Positions 11,433-23,794 of a stretch of 64,000 nt of DNA are shown piece by piece; position 1 is the stretch's first letter; each line of letters opens with the position of its first letter. Source of the stretch: Telopea speciosissima. Lineage: Eukaryota; Streptophyta; Magnoliopsida; Proteales; Proteaceae. Made by a program: the position numbers and the translations under genes. The notes below the pieces were generated by a model. The model had not been told where the DNA came from. It did no database searches and worked only from the letters and a program-made list of their open reading frames with translations. The DNA lies in contig NC_057922.1 in NCBI RefSeq assembly GCF_018873765.1, positions 66,674,755-66,738,754 on the forward strand, written 5' to 3'.

Positions 11433-11482
11433 ACCTGCAACTCATCTTCCCCAAAATCGATTGGGGAAGATGAGCTGCAGGT
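11433..11482. repeat. Palindrome at the inner end of the right MULE terminal repeat
   Basis: This is the mirror counterpart of the palindrome at 9996-10045, with one base change (GAGCTGCAGG instead of GAGTTGCAGG). It would form a cruciform of about 21 bp per arm. Confidence 0.85.
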
Positions 11483-11917
11483 GTTTTTTTTTTTTTTTTT
11501 TTTTTTTTTCTTCTTGTAAGGGCAATTCAGTCAGTTCAAGTCTAATTTTTAACAGTGTTAGTCATGAACTGATGGAATGGGCTTATTTGTTACCGTTTGC
11601 AAACCTCAGGGGGGTACGCAGAATTTTCCAAAACTGGGGGGTGAAAATATCTTTTCATCAAACCTCAGGGGTGGTATGTGTAAATTACCCATAAATAAAT
11701 TTCCATAGAAAGCAGCCATGTGTAGGTAGACATGAGTGTGGTTCCCACTGACAGCATTCACACCACCAAAAGCTTAATAGAATTTATACCATGTCTGCCT
11801 TAAAAGAAAGCTATCTTTTAAGACTTCCACTTGCACAAGCGATCAGTCTTGATGTCAAAAATAGAAATCACCAACACAAGATGTAAGAAAAAGCAAAGCA
11901 ATGTCTTCTAAGTATGG

Positions 11918-12342
11918 TGGAGGGCCAGTTAGGAAAGAGAGAAGGAACTCAGAGTTGCTGGGGAGGAAGAGACTCACATAACCACACTCTTACATGAGCA
12001 ACCCAATATCACTTTGTATTTTCAACCGGTGTTTCCATCGTTGGATTACAATGTATAAATAGACAGAAATCAAAAGAGTCCTAATTGAAATGTAAAACTG
12101 AAACTAATGAAACTAACTTGCAATCAAACTATATCTCCTAATCCAACTCTAAAACTAAAATAGAGTTCAAAATAACTAGCCTATCTCCTACGTATCCTAC
12201 CCAAAGCAAATAAAAGATATAGAGATTAACTAAACTACTACCAACCCTTATTGGACCAAATACCCGGATTCGGCAGATTCCATTTGGGTTTGGATTTCTA
12301 AACCCGGTCATGCTGGTCCAACTAGTCGAGTGCTACTACATC
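11918..12342 (-). repeat. 3' LTR of the gag-only element
   Basis: It matches 15585-16113 over most of its length, then continues about 70 bp further right than the other copy, to a CA next to a polypurine tract on the - strand. Confidence 0.72.
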
Positions 12343-12903
12343 AACTCTCCTCTTCTGAAAAGAACTCGACTCCGTCGAGTTTGGACAAGGACAGAGGAGA
12401 CCATCTGACTTAACATGCTGAAGTAGAAAAGATCCTGCTATTCGCTGAAGCTTGATCGCCGGAAGGTCGTTAGCTGGGAGAAATTTCACTTTGAATCCAT
12501 CGAGTTTGAAGGAGTAAAAGTTCTCATAAGTCATAACCATAATGTTGAGCCTTCTTATCAAATAACCATAGATGCCCCAAGAGGATGTGACACACCCTTA
12601 AGGGTAGGACATCATGTTACACTTTATCAACCAACCCGCCAATGGAGTATGTGAGCAAACATCGATCATTGATCTTAAGATTAGTGTTGTTCACTCATGC
12701 AAGTTTTTAGAGGTTAGAGTGCGGCTCTGTCTTTACACCGAATTTGCGAATGTCTTTAGAGACGGCATTGGTGCAACTACCACCATCGCTTACCATGGTG
12801 AACAAACTATTGCATCTCACTCCGGCCTGGAAAATACTATTACAACGTCAATCATCCTCGTCAAAAACATTGTGTGTAGCCAAAAGTAGACAAAGAACGT
12901 AAC

Positions 12904-13380
12904 AAGTGGTGTCAACGGGCTGGTCTTGGCCTTAACCCTAGCCCAACCCTGGCAGCCTTAACCAAAACCCAAGCCCAGCCCGACCCTGCCAGGACCAAGC
13001 ATACCCTCAACCCAGCCCAACCATTCCCCAGCCCGGCCCTGATTGACCCATCACAACCCACTAAACATATATATATGATGTATTCACATAGCCCCAGCCC
13101 ACTTAACAAAGCCTATATTTATTAAGTGCATTTACCTTAAAATGCACTAGTGGGTTATTAAGTGCATACAGGGTCCGACACATTTATTAAGTGCATACAG
13201 GGTCGGCTGGTATTGCCAAGACCAAGGCCTCAACCGAGGCTCAGCCCAGCTCTGCCCTGCTAGGGCCAGGAAAATACTAAACTCAGCCCGATCATGGCAG
13301 GAACACAGGCCCGGCCCAGCCCTGTCAAGGCTCAAGGCGAGTTAGGGCCGGGTCGGGATGGCCGAGTTTTTGACACCCTA
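12904..13380. mobile_element. Non-autonomous hAT element
   Basis: A 477-bp element with termini reading GGTGTCAA on the left and TAGGGTGTCAAA on the reverse complement of the right, followed on both sides by GC-rich GGCC/GGGC sequence. Flanks are AACGTAAC (12896-12903) and AATGTAAC (13381-13388), a 7-of-8 match to an 8-bp target duplication typical of hAT. No transposase. It also holds a 31-bp tandem duplication near 13156-13205. It sits inside the gag-only LTR element, so it is younger than that element. Confidence 0.75.
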
Positions 13381-13869
13381 AATGTAACTATGTTGTGACT
13401 CTCCATCACTATCGCTATCATTGACTTCACTAGGTTCACAATTGCGTCCTGCTCTAGAAGTACTAGGTTGTTTCTCTGTGTCTCTTCCAAAGTAGTAGCC
13501 ATAAATTCTTCTTTATCACCGAAAGCAGCCAAACAATTAGGACACTAAGCAGAAAATATTTGTACTCCCTTGAATGGAAGCATTGTAGTTCAGCCCGTGG
13601 CTTCATAGGAGGTCTATCGAAACACGCCAAGGCGGAGAATAAGGGTGGTTTGGCCTCAAAGGTGCCATAGAAGAACCACTAACCTGTGGCCTGCTGAATG
13701 ACTTCCCCTATGGAGAAGATTGTTGTTGACTGAAACTATCACCCTTGGACCTTTCTCTGAAAGTTTTCCAAAGATATGGCCGTTTCATACTTTCTTTTAC
13801 CTGATAGTCTACTTTACAACATCCTCCATCATAGGCTTTCTACTGGATGCTAATGCAGCATTGATCTGA

Positions 13870-14310
13870 GGGTACAAACCATTATAGAACTATGCCACCA
13901 ATACCTCTTCATTCCACTCAAAGTCAGATCGGGTAGCTAAATAGTAAAACCTGGCGATGTACTCCTCAACTGTCATGCTTTCCTTTCTCAACTGTGCAAA
14001 CCTGAGGTGCATGCACTGCTTGTAGTCGGTAGGCAAGAATCTCTGATTCATGGCTTCACTCATCTCAACCCAAGGAGTGACTAACCCAATTCCTTGATTC
14101 TGATTTTGTTGTTGGTGCTTCATCCACCAGACTCGAGCCATACCCTTCAGCTTAACTTTTGCAAATAATATCTTTAGGCCTCAGTCAACCCGCACCATAT
14201 GAAAAAGATCTCCAAACTGTGAACTCAGTCAAGGTACTGCTCAGGGTTGTTATCCCCATAAAAATCAAGGACATCCAGCTTTGGGTCTCTTTCAGCTGCA
14301 TAAAGAGGAT
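13870..14310 (-). pseudogene. Retrotransposon gag remnant
   Basis: On the - strand, 14141-13890 encodes a typical gag core with W.EM...M..RFLP.DY, LRFAQLRKESMTVEEY and FYYLATR. Upstream, at about 14310-14170, an interrupted frame has KLDVLDFYGDNNPEQYLDW, the usual gag N-terminal pattern. Stops lie between the parts. I saw no zinc knuckle downstream. It is non-functional. Confidence 0.78.
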
Positions 14311-15543
14311 CATCATATCAACCAACTCCATATAGTGGTGGTTGTACAAGATGTGGTGGTGGTGGTGGTGGAGGTAGTGTACCATGAGACGGACCCTGTG
14401 GGATGGAGTTGGAAGAATCCCCAGACTGCATGGGATCCTTGGCTTTATCAGAAGCCACTAGTCAGTCAATAGAAGCTTACATGGATGCTATCATTGTCTG
14501 GATGGAACTAACAATTGTGTTGAGGGTATCAACACGATCTATAAGGTTGGCAATCTCCATCCTGCTTTCATTTTTATAAGAATTAAGTTGTTGGAGGATC
14601 TCATTATTGCCACCATGGTTAAGATATGGATAGAATCTCCAAAGTGGTGGAGATCCTGGGGTTCAGAACTCCTATTTAAAATCACTATGGGCCCACTATA
14701 GCAAGAGAACACTTAAGACAAAGGCTTAATGGCAAATCAGTAAATAAACGGAAGTTTATAAGGATGGTGGCCGAAAATTATAAACAAGGGGAATCTTAAA
14801 GGGCACCCAAGTAGTTAGATGGGTAATTGGATTAAAAAGGAATTAAAATAAAAGGATAATGTTAAATAAAGGGTAAAACAGAATAAAGGTAAAATAGAGT
14901 GGCAATTTGGGGAAACAAGGGAAAAATAAAGAAAAAAAGAGACAAAAGGGAATCGTGGGAAGGGGATACCGTCTCCTACCTCACAACACCAAAAAACCAG
15001 CCAGCAAAGGAGAAAAGGGCAGCATCTTCTACATTGGGGTCGAACCAGTGGGAAAGGATTTCAGTTCGACAAAGAGAGGCCCTCGACTTGGAGTTTCGAG
15101 CATGGGAGATGGGATCGATTCCAACTAACGAACCAGACAATTGCGAATAAGGTCAATCATCTTCAATTTTGGTCACGGTAGAAAACACACCAGCGGAGAC
15201 GACACTCAGAGCTGGATAGAAGGGAACTCAACTCCAAAAATCAGGCACACCGGAGGGGAGGGATTCGAACTACAGCGATGAAAACTAGGTAGGCTCGATG
15301 GGTTTCCTACCTCAAAATTCTTCTCTTGCTTTGTTTTTTACTGGCGAACCCTAGAAGGGGGGGTATGTTACAGAGGGCAGAAAAGGAAGATGGGATGTTG
15401 TTGCAGTAATCGGGAGGGAGGGGGATTGCGGCAGGATGTTGCAGGGGATGGCAGTGACAATAGGAAGAGAAGGGATTAGGGGTAACATACCTCGTACCTT
15501 AAGGAAGGGGAGAGAAATTGATGGGGAGGAAGAGGGGTCCTTT

Positions 15544-15556
15544 GGCTTTGATACCA
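15544..15556 (-). other. Primer-binding site, initiator tRNA-Met type
   Basis: The - strand reads TGGTATCAAAGCC, a close match to the 3' end complement of plant initiator tRNA-Met, a few bases inside the 5' LTR. It fixes the element's orientation. Confidence 0.7.
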
Positions 15557-15559
15557 AAT

Positions 15560-16113
15560 TGATGGATGGTCGATACTAAATTGATGGAGGGTCGATTAGG
15601 AAAGAGGAAGAAATCTGAGAAGGAACTTAGAGTTGCAAGGGAGGGAGAGGAGCAACCCAATATCACTTTGTATTTTCAATCTGTGTTTCCATTGTTGGAT
15701 TACAATGTATAAATACACAAAACAAAAGAGTCCTAATTGAAATGTAAAACTTAAACTAATAAAACTAACTTGCAATCGTAAGCCCCTTAGAGGAGAGACT
15801 CTCCCTTCACACATGTGTCGGGGGGTCCGGGGTGCTTTTTCACACACGCACGCACGCACAGAGTCGAGTTGATTCGAATAGTGTCGTGTCGTGGCGAGGC
15901 GTGATGCGTGCGGTGCGGTGTATTTAATGTGTCCCTTAAAACTAATCCAAAAAAAAAAACTTGCAATCAAACTATATCTCCTAATCCAACTCTAAAACTA
16001 AAATAGAGTTCAACATATCTAGCCTATCTCCTACGTATCCTACCCAAAACAAATAAAAGACATAGATTAACTTAACTACTACCAACCCTTATTGGACCAA
16101 AAACCCGGATTGG
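15560..16113 (-). repeat. 5' LTR of the gag-only element, truncated and interrupted
   Basis: Homologous to the copy at 11918. It starts with a 23-bp duplication (near 15553-15597) absent from the other LTR, contains the 180-bp insertion at 15778-15957, and loses similarity after about 16113. Confidence 0.7.
15778..15957 (+). mobile_element. Small poly(A)-tailed retroposon
   Basis: A 180-bp insertion relative to the other LTR. It ends in an A tract and is flanked by an exact 11-bp duplication, AACTTGCAATC (15767-15777 and 15958-15968). A tail plus a longish target duplication indicates LINE-type retroposition. The body is GC-rich with GTGT/CACA motifs. A weak B-box-like GATTCGAATAG occurs at about 15873, but no A box, so SINE identity is unproven; a processed RNA copy is also possible. 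Confidence 0.75.
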
Positions 16114-16822
16114 GCTTTCCAACAAATCCAAGATTACTTAAATCTGATTTATATAGAAGGAGTTATGTACCGGTCAAACTTAATTTGGTGTGCGTGAATG
16201 CTGTCAAAATCGCTTTGAATGAAATATATTTTGGAAATCAAAACAAATGAATATTTTATCGCACTTTTGGTTTTTAGCAATGTTTTACCATATTAAAATT
16301 TATGGAATTTTAAGATTTAAGAAAAACCCCAACATTAGAAAGTTGAAAATTGCACCTACTACCGAAAATCCAGTTTTTGTTCTTGAACTGGGGGGGTTGA
16401 CTTTTTTTCTTTTGGAATTTGATTTTTTAACTATTTTTATTGGATTCAAATAAGGGGATATTTGCTTATTTATGAATAATAACTTAAGTAAACGAAATAC
16501 AATTTCATTTACTTAAATGATATTAGGCATAAATAAGTGTTTGTATACCAAGGTTTGCATAGATAGGTGTTTGTATACCAAGATTTCCCACCGACGGCGA
16601 GATCTCAAGATCTGGCACTCATATAAAGGAGTTTGGGTCGAGATCTCTCAAGATCTCGAGCGAGTTGGGGTACTTTTTTGTTTCGTATGCCATCTCGTCT
16701 CGACCCTGGGAAAAAATCATGGTTATGACATTAGTTTCTTGCATGATCACAATCATAGAGACATAGACCAAACCAGCAACTTGCTATGTCACATTACGCT
16801 TCTACAGGCACAGTCTATTACA
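16114..16822. other. 3' flank of the ARID4-like gene
   Basis: AT-rich DNA without a recognised gene. It includes a short duplication of GTGTTTGTATACCAAG (near 16540 and 16570) and repeated GAGATCTCAAGATCT motifs near 16600-16660. The segment ACATTAGTTTCTTGCAT at 16729 recurs at 16821, where it spans the predicted stop codon of the gene. Confidence 0.5.
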
Positions 16823-19800
16823 TTAGTTTCTTGCATAATCACAAAACCAGCAATTCAACCTGGGAAAATAAGAATCACCCACGATGACATACCATATCAA
16901 CTTACAGGCCCCACATGGAAACATGTTAGAACTAGATAAACCAGACCGTCTTCCCACTGAAATTTGACAGGGGCAGCAGATATAATCAAGACATGTAATT
17001 ATATTCATCTATGCAGTCCCACAAGAGAACCAGCAAGAAAGCAAACTTTCTGGACAGACTTGGAAAATACGACTTAATATAGTGATTAAGTACAGAGATG
17101 TGCAGCGTACCTTAAAAGCCCCAAGGCCCTGCCGTCTATCACAGCCAAAGTGGGCCCACTCGCCGCATATGCCACAATTCACCCAATCACCTGCTGCACT
17201 ACTGATAAAAGGATGCACCAACCCCATTGTTAGCAAAGTGCAACACGCACACACACACACACGGAAGCATGGCTAAAGGTATTTTTTAGGCAGCCCAAAA
17301 TTCATTTGAGACAACTAGTGGAATGAACTGGCCAGTCCAGAAATCCTATCCCATGTTCTGATTCCACTCAAAGTTTTGTAGAGAACTCTCTAGAAGAACC
17401 AGTCAGCATAATTTCAAGGGGAATGGGTACAGTACACAAGGCTGAATTATTAAAAACCCCTACAATAATGTGTATTGCATCCTTGGTTCAACCACCACAA
17501 CCTTTTGATGAGGATATAAACTAACCACCTAACAGGTACCCTCTGGATTGACCTTAGGAGAAGTTTCCTGCTCCCTGAATAGCAAGCAAATATGGTTTCA
17601 AGTACTGGGGATCTTATTAATGTACCTCAGGTAGATGGCAAAAAGATATCCATGCTTTACACCCCATACCAGACAGATAAAATCTAGATAGATTGATTGA
17701 GGTATTTTCTTCCCTTGATCTTGTGGGGTTGTGGGAGAGAGAGAACAGACCTGTGACATAACAAGCAGCATTCTCCATCTACATCATCATGAGCCAGCTC
17801 ATATTCTAACAAATATGTCTCATAATGCCTTTTTAGAGTATTCCCAACACCCTGGTGCAACCACAAAGATTACAGACTTTAAGAGATTTCCTTTCTCAAC
17901 AAAGAAAAAGGAGTCAACAGCAGGCTAGAGCTAAATCTAGAATAACACAATAAATTGCAAATAAGCACATCAAAAAAAAACCTGAATGACTTTGTACAAA
18001 CCTCCAAAAAAGTAATGGCTAGCAGACCTCATGCAACATAATAACTAATAAAATGCCTCATTTCTTTTCTCCAGTGACAACTTTAACAGATTATGCGCCA
18101 TAGTTGTCATGGCGTCTAGGCGACCCATGGCGTTGGAGGGGCCCTGGACGCAAGGCGACCGAGGCGTCTGAACACCTAGGCAACGCCTTGACAACTATGT
18201 TATGCGCAGGAGCCTAGGCCGAGACTAAAATAAAGTTAAGAACGAAGCATAGAAATAATGAGATGCAGGTGTCAGAAAGAGCTGAAAAATTGCAGGGGAT
18301 GGGAAACAGAAAACAGTTAGTATACAACCAAAAGAGATGTATTAAAATGTATAGTTGAGCTTTTCAAGGCCACACACAGTAGATTGTAAGAACAAAAAGA
18401 CCACTGTCATCCTGCAGACCACAGTGATTTAATCTTTATTTTGTGAAGGAAGCCAGTGTCTTGGTCACCCAAATCAACAATGTTTGAAATTATGGCTGGG
18501 GGATTTGATTTCCCCTGGGAAAACAGAAATATTTTGCCAATTTCAACAGATTCCTCTCAAAAAATTGCCAACTATGCCATTTTGACCCCAAGGGAAACAG
18601 AAATATTTAGCCAATTTTATAAGAAAACCATTGAATAGCCATTATTTACAGTCCACTATTTTAGTAGTTCTTTAGGTTGTTCATACGGTTTCAAGCACCA
18701 TCGTAGGATAAACTGGTGGAATCTCAACATTTATTTAGGTTCACACTCAATCTTTATTTTAAATAAAAGTCCACTAGAGAAGAATTGAAAGACAAGTTTA
18801 GTTGCAGTGTAATTAAAGAAACTTATTATAGTTATAATAGATGGATACAATTCTTAGATAACGCAAGAAATCATATTATAAAAAAGAAAACTAAGGTTCC
18901 TGAGCACAACATAGGTCTAATTGTTTGTTTTGCAGGATCTTGTGGTAACAAAATATCCTAGCACTAGCAGCTGCGAGGAAAAAAAAAACCCTGCAATCCA
19001 CGGAAAGCGAGTGACATACTGTCATTCTATTAGTCAATGTGTGATTGCGCATTTTCGAGAAAACCTGGCCTTTCCAGTTGATGCCATTCCCAACATGAAA
19101 GCCTCCTCTTGAAACCACCTATACCAGCTCCATCATATTACAATTTTTTATGTTAAAGCAATATCACAAGAAAATCAAATCACATTTGAAGAAAAAAGAT
19201 ATCACCCTCAGACCAACAAAACATCACCAGTGCTCACCTCTCGATATAAGTTATAGAGATCAAGACGCTTTGCATTGAGTATAGCCTCTGGGAATTCTGC
19301 TAACCCACCTTGAGGGACAAGACGAGTATGACCACGAAGGATTAGAAACTGCATGACATCCCTCAAAAATTCCTCCTGCAATTAAGAATATGGGAGAGAA
19401 CAATTCAAATTAAAAAATAAAGAAAAAAGTTCCAAAATTACGATAAACCTAAAAACCTAGGAGCTATCCTAGGGCCAAAAGCAACCCCAATAAACATGAT
19501 CCAAACCTATGCATAAATGGCATATTTAATTGACAAGAGATGTGAAATGAAACATTTATGAAAAGTCCACTGACTAGATTATCATAAAGATCCATACTGT
19601 ACACCCAGCATATTGCCACATTCTAGAATATTAGCAAGGAAGCTTGCTTCTTTCTTTCAAGTATTGACATAATAACTTCTTTTCGATTCGTTCAAGGGCT
19701 AAGATTGAATGAATTTCAATGTATACAAGCGAAACACATTATTAAATATAATAAAACAAAATTCAGGAGGGGAACCTGCAAAAATAACACATCACAGTCT

Positions 19801-22800
19801 TCTATTTTTTCTTCCTAATTACCGCACATATGCTATTTTTTGTGTCTATCATTCATGGTAAAGCGGTGCACAATAAGTGGGACATAATCATGCTAGATCT
19901 CCCTGAAAACGGCATCTGACACCGTAGTATGAACTACATCCAAGTCACTCTAAACTACTCGAGGAAATGGCACCAGAACAACTCACCTCAGAGCAAACCT
20001 GAATTGGACATCTTCCACAGCCATGTTTCTTCAGGGGTAAGGGATTCAATGAAATAATCTGCTGAGCTTGATATGAGCTTGAAAATGATTTCCGATGTGT
20101 GGCAGGTGTGGGCCCTGCAAAATTATGCTTTGCAGAGGGAACAATTGCTAAGTTAGGTTTTGTCTGTCCTCCATCATTCCCATCTGCCTCAGGAATTCCC
20201 AAAAAGGGAAGCATCTTATACTGACGAGTGTGAGGAATGGGCCTCATAGCAGCAATTTTCAATTTCTGTCGAACAGGTACTAAAGGCATGCTGACCTCAT
20301 CTATTGATCTGGATTCTTCATTTTCATTTTCTATTTTTGTGAAAGTAGCTCCATTTTCAGCAACCAGTCTACTATGGATGACATCTGTTGTTCCTTGGAA
20401 TGGTTCAGATCTCTTCCGGCCAGGCTCAGGTGATCTCAACCATCTTGGAGGATTAGAAGGTCTTGATTTGGTCGGATGGAGATCTTTCCCTTGCCTTGTA
20501 CAGAAGAATAGGAGGCGCTCAGCATCATCTTTCTCAAAAGAAGCAACAGATGATCCATGGATGCTAGCTATGCCAAGTGTCACCAAGCTACGGTAAGAAA
20601 CATCTGGTGCCAGTTGCTTTAAGACCTGCCAAAATGTGCAACAATATAAGGTCTGAAAATATTAACTACAGCGTGTTTGGTCAACCCAATCCATCACATA
20701 AGGACCACATAATGGGTTAATAAGTGTTTCTTGCAAGTTGAATAAGACTGCTTGTAAGTTAAACAACTGTCATGGATTCAAATAGAAAGGATGGCAGAAA
20801 CTGAACTCATCAAGTCAATCCTAATTAGTTAGTTCAGTCATAGCATTCACATGAACTACCTTTTGCTCTGGAATCTTTAAGCCGTCTCAAAGGAAAATCT
20901 TCCTCGCTTTCAATGAAACAATTGAAGTTCGTAAAAATAAGAAACCACTAGGCCTGTTATACCATTATTTACCATACTTTTAGATGCCAAGAGTTTAAGT
21001 CCAGAAACAGTGGTTTGATCAAATATGAGAACTTGGGACTGTGTCCCCCTGCAGAAGGTGAAAAACCAATTAAACAATCACACCAATATTTTTATTGAGC
21101 CAAATGTGAAATATGGACTGCACAAAAAAAAAGTTCTTCCAAATGCACGGTAACCCTTGTTTAGCAATGGAGCCATGCAACACCTAGGCATTTAGCCTCC
21201 AAATACAAGTCCTCAACTAGTGATCACTAGGCATAGCCCAGTCAGCAACAACAAAACAATGTTTACATGTTATAGGATGCATATGCTAGTTCTTCACAGG
21301 AAAGAATTGATTAAAGCTAAATCTACTATCGAGCAACAAAGCTAAGTATAGTTGTCACGGCGTATAGGCGACCCAAGGTGGTCGAGGGGGTCAAAAACTA
21401 AGGTGATACCAACAAGGCGCCCAGGCTTCGCCTACAACTATGAAGCTAAGCATTGTTAGGTTTCTTCAAACCATCATATGAAGGGATCATTTGACTTTTC
21501 AAGGTTTGCGGGTTGAGATTTACTATTTTACAGCCACTAAAGAGGTCAACTGTTTAATATAATGGTCTTCAGTCTGTCTAAGTAAAATACGGAAGTGCTT
21601 TGACATATCAACTAGCAATCAGTCAACTGGGGCAATGGCCAATCCACCAGAACCACCACCGAACATACATCAACCAAGATTAGTTTTAAATGTAGCTGAT
21701 ACGGTCCCAACTACTCAAGTGAATTGACTAGCACAAATCTAGATGACAACCATAACAGAATTACCAAACAGAGAAAAGGCCAAGAAGGAATCAAAACCTG
21801 TGAAGCCCATATCTTAACTTTCATGCAAACTTCAAATTCAATAGGGCAACTGGCTTATTGAACAACAACTAGTCAACAAGGCAATTGCTAACCCACAGCC
21901 AAACATACGTTGCCCAACATTAGATTACTGCAGTTGATAGGCATCCCTCCAGTTTACTTAATTCGTTATAGATCATCTAAACATAAAAAGAGAAGGCATA
22001 GGAATTACAAACCTGTGAAGCCCATGTTGGGACCTTCATGCAAACTTCAAATACAGTGGCCCCACAAGCTATTGAAGCAGAGTTCCGAGGCTCAGAGAGA
22101 GGTGGTTTGTTTTCCTCACAGCTAGGCAATGCATGGACTAGTTGACTTTTTTCAATAAGCTCATTCTTTATATGATTCTCCAAAAGCTGAAAATCAATAA
22201 CAAAAAAAATATAAAATAATATCACCATGCATATCTATAAACTTTAGGAACCCCAATAAGGGTAGAAGTCCAGTACAGCAACGCTAATCCATATTTGAAC
22301 TTTATCTAATTATCTTTCAATTGATACCCACATGCAAATTTCGTTACCTGGTCATCAAAACAAGTCTGTGCGCTACCAGAGACTAAAAGTGATATGTGAG
22401 AAGAGCTACAGGTGGAAAAATCACATCGCATGGTGACAACACCACGAGAAAATGTCCCAGCCTGAAGAGGGGGTGGTGGGGCACTGGAAAAGCAAAATGA
22501 TGCAATCCATCAGCAGAAATTTCTTCATTTATTCAGAGCAAATACAGAGACTTCATCAGCAATTACTGTTGCCGTTACGCATACAGATATCCATCAACTA
22601 ATGCTCTTCTAATCATTGTAATTATCACCCTAGAAAGAGTCTTTACATACATTCCCTTGACGTCAGAAGAACACAGCCTTTTCACTATAACACTCTCAAT
22701 GAATAGAATTACATAAAACAGTATTAGACAAAAAGAGAATGTATTAACAAGGGAGACATAGAAACCCAAAAGGGGTCACATAACAAGACAATCAAGTAGA

Positions 22801-23763
22801 GCAAATGATCAACCTAACATACCATTCCCAAATAACCCTCACACACCTTATTTGACAAGCTCACCCCCTCGAGAATTAGTCAAAGCACCAATTTGAAGAA
22901 GATGTTCCTAATAGACACAGTGCAACATATTTCTGATGAGGTGTGCCCTTTGCTACAAAGTTCCATGAAGGACCTTAGAATGCCTGTGAATAACCCCTAG
23001 TTCGAGAAAGCTCCAGCAGTAGCAGAGAACACCAAACCCTCCAAGGAGATGCCATAAAAAATAAGTTAAAATGGCACCACATGGAGGAGAGCATAGTTAT
23101 CAAGGCGGGAAGGCGACCATGGCGTTTTAGAGGGTAAAAAGCAAGGTGACACTGCCATGGCGGCAAGGCGCCCGCCATGGCGCCCAAGGCATCCAAGGCG
23201 ACCAAGGAGTCTGGACGCCATGGCGTCGCCTTGATAACTATGGAGGAGAGGCCCCAAAAACATTATAATCGGTCCATTAGTCATGAAGCCTAAAACCCAT
23301 AAGGATGTTCCCAACCAAAAAGCTAGGTCCCTGATAGTAGCTGATAGTAGCAACTAGCAAGAGAGATCATTATTTATCAAAAAGAATAAATAACTAAAGT
23401 ATTAGCGATCACCCAATGAGAAACTCCATGGTAATCAAGTCAATAATTTGCATGCCCTTTTGACCTAGTTCATTGGACATTTTGCATATCATTTTATGCA
23501 CTTAATATTTCATGTTTCAAGCTCATAATTGTCTTATATTGGCATGAATGACTTATCTAAGAAACTGTCCCCACATGGCCTAAAGTATATAATCCAGTTT
23601 TCTAGGCAATTAACAAACCCAAAACTCAAATTTGAATTAGATAATACCCAAAACTCATACCTGGAGAGACCATTTACTATACCAGTAGTGCACAACACTG
23701 TTAAACTGGTCAATACTCTCTGCAGCTTTGCTCCTAATGCTAACCACCACCACCATCCCCACC

Positions 23764-23794
<31 letters not shown>

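Larger units (their letters stand above)
9797..11690. mobile_element. MULE with ~250-bp terminal inverted repeats
   Basis: The 1894-bp element has termini at 9797-10045 and 11433-11690 that are inverted copies with few differences, apart from the length of an internal A/T run. A perfect 9-bp direct repeat, ATAAATAAA, flanks it at 9788-9796 and 11691-11699. Long inverted termini plus a 9-bp duplication indicate a Mutator-like element. The outer end reads GGGTAATTTACACATACCAC then CCCTGAGGTTTG. No transposase frame is visible, so it is non-autonomous. The inner end of each terminal repeat is a near-perfect 50-bp palindrome. Internal DNA may include captured host sequence at 10151-10422. Confidence 0.9.
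11918..16113 (-). mobile_element. Ty3/gypsy-like, gag-only LTR retrotransposon, truncated
   Basis: Two direct repeats of the same sequence flank the element: about 11918-12342 (3' LTR) and about 15560-16113 (5' LTR, missing its outer ~70 bp and carrying a 180-bp insertion). On the - strand the 5' LTR is followed by a primer-binding site, TGGTATCAAAGCC, complementary to initiator tRNA-Met. A purine tract (GAAGAGGAGAGT) precedes the TGATGTAGTAG start of the 3' LTR. Only gag remnants are recognisable in the ~3.2 kb interior; no protease, reverse transcriptase or integrase motif was seen. This fits a non-autonomous element of the gag-only type. A hAT element (12904-13380) has inserted in the interior. 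Confidence 0.78.

Noticed and set aside
20237..20596. 119-codon open frame on + inside ARID4 exon 10
   Set aside because: It lies antisense to a coding exon whose reading is supported by phase-matched splicing and family resemblance.
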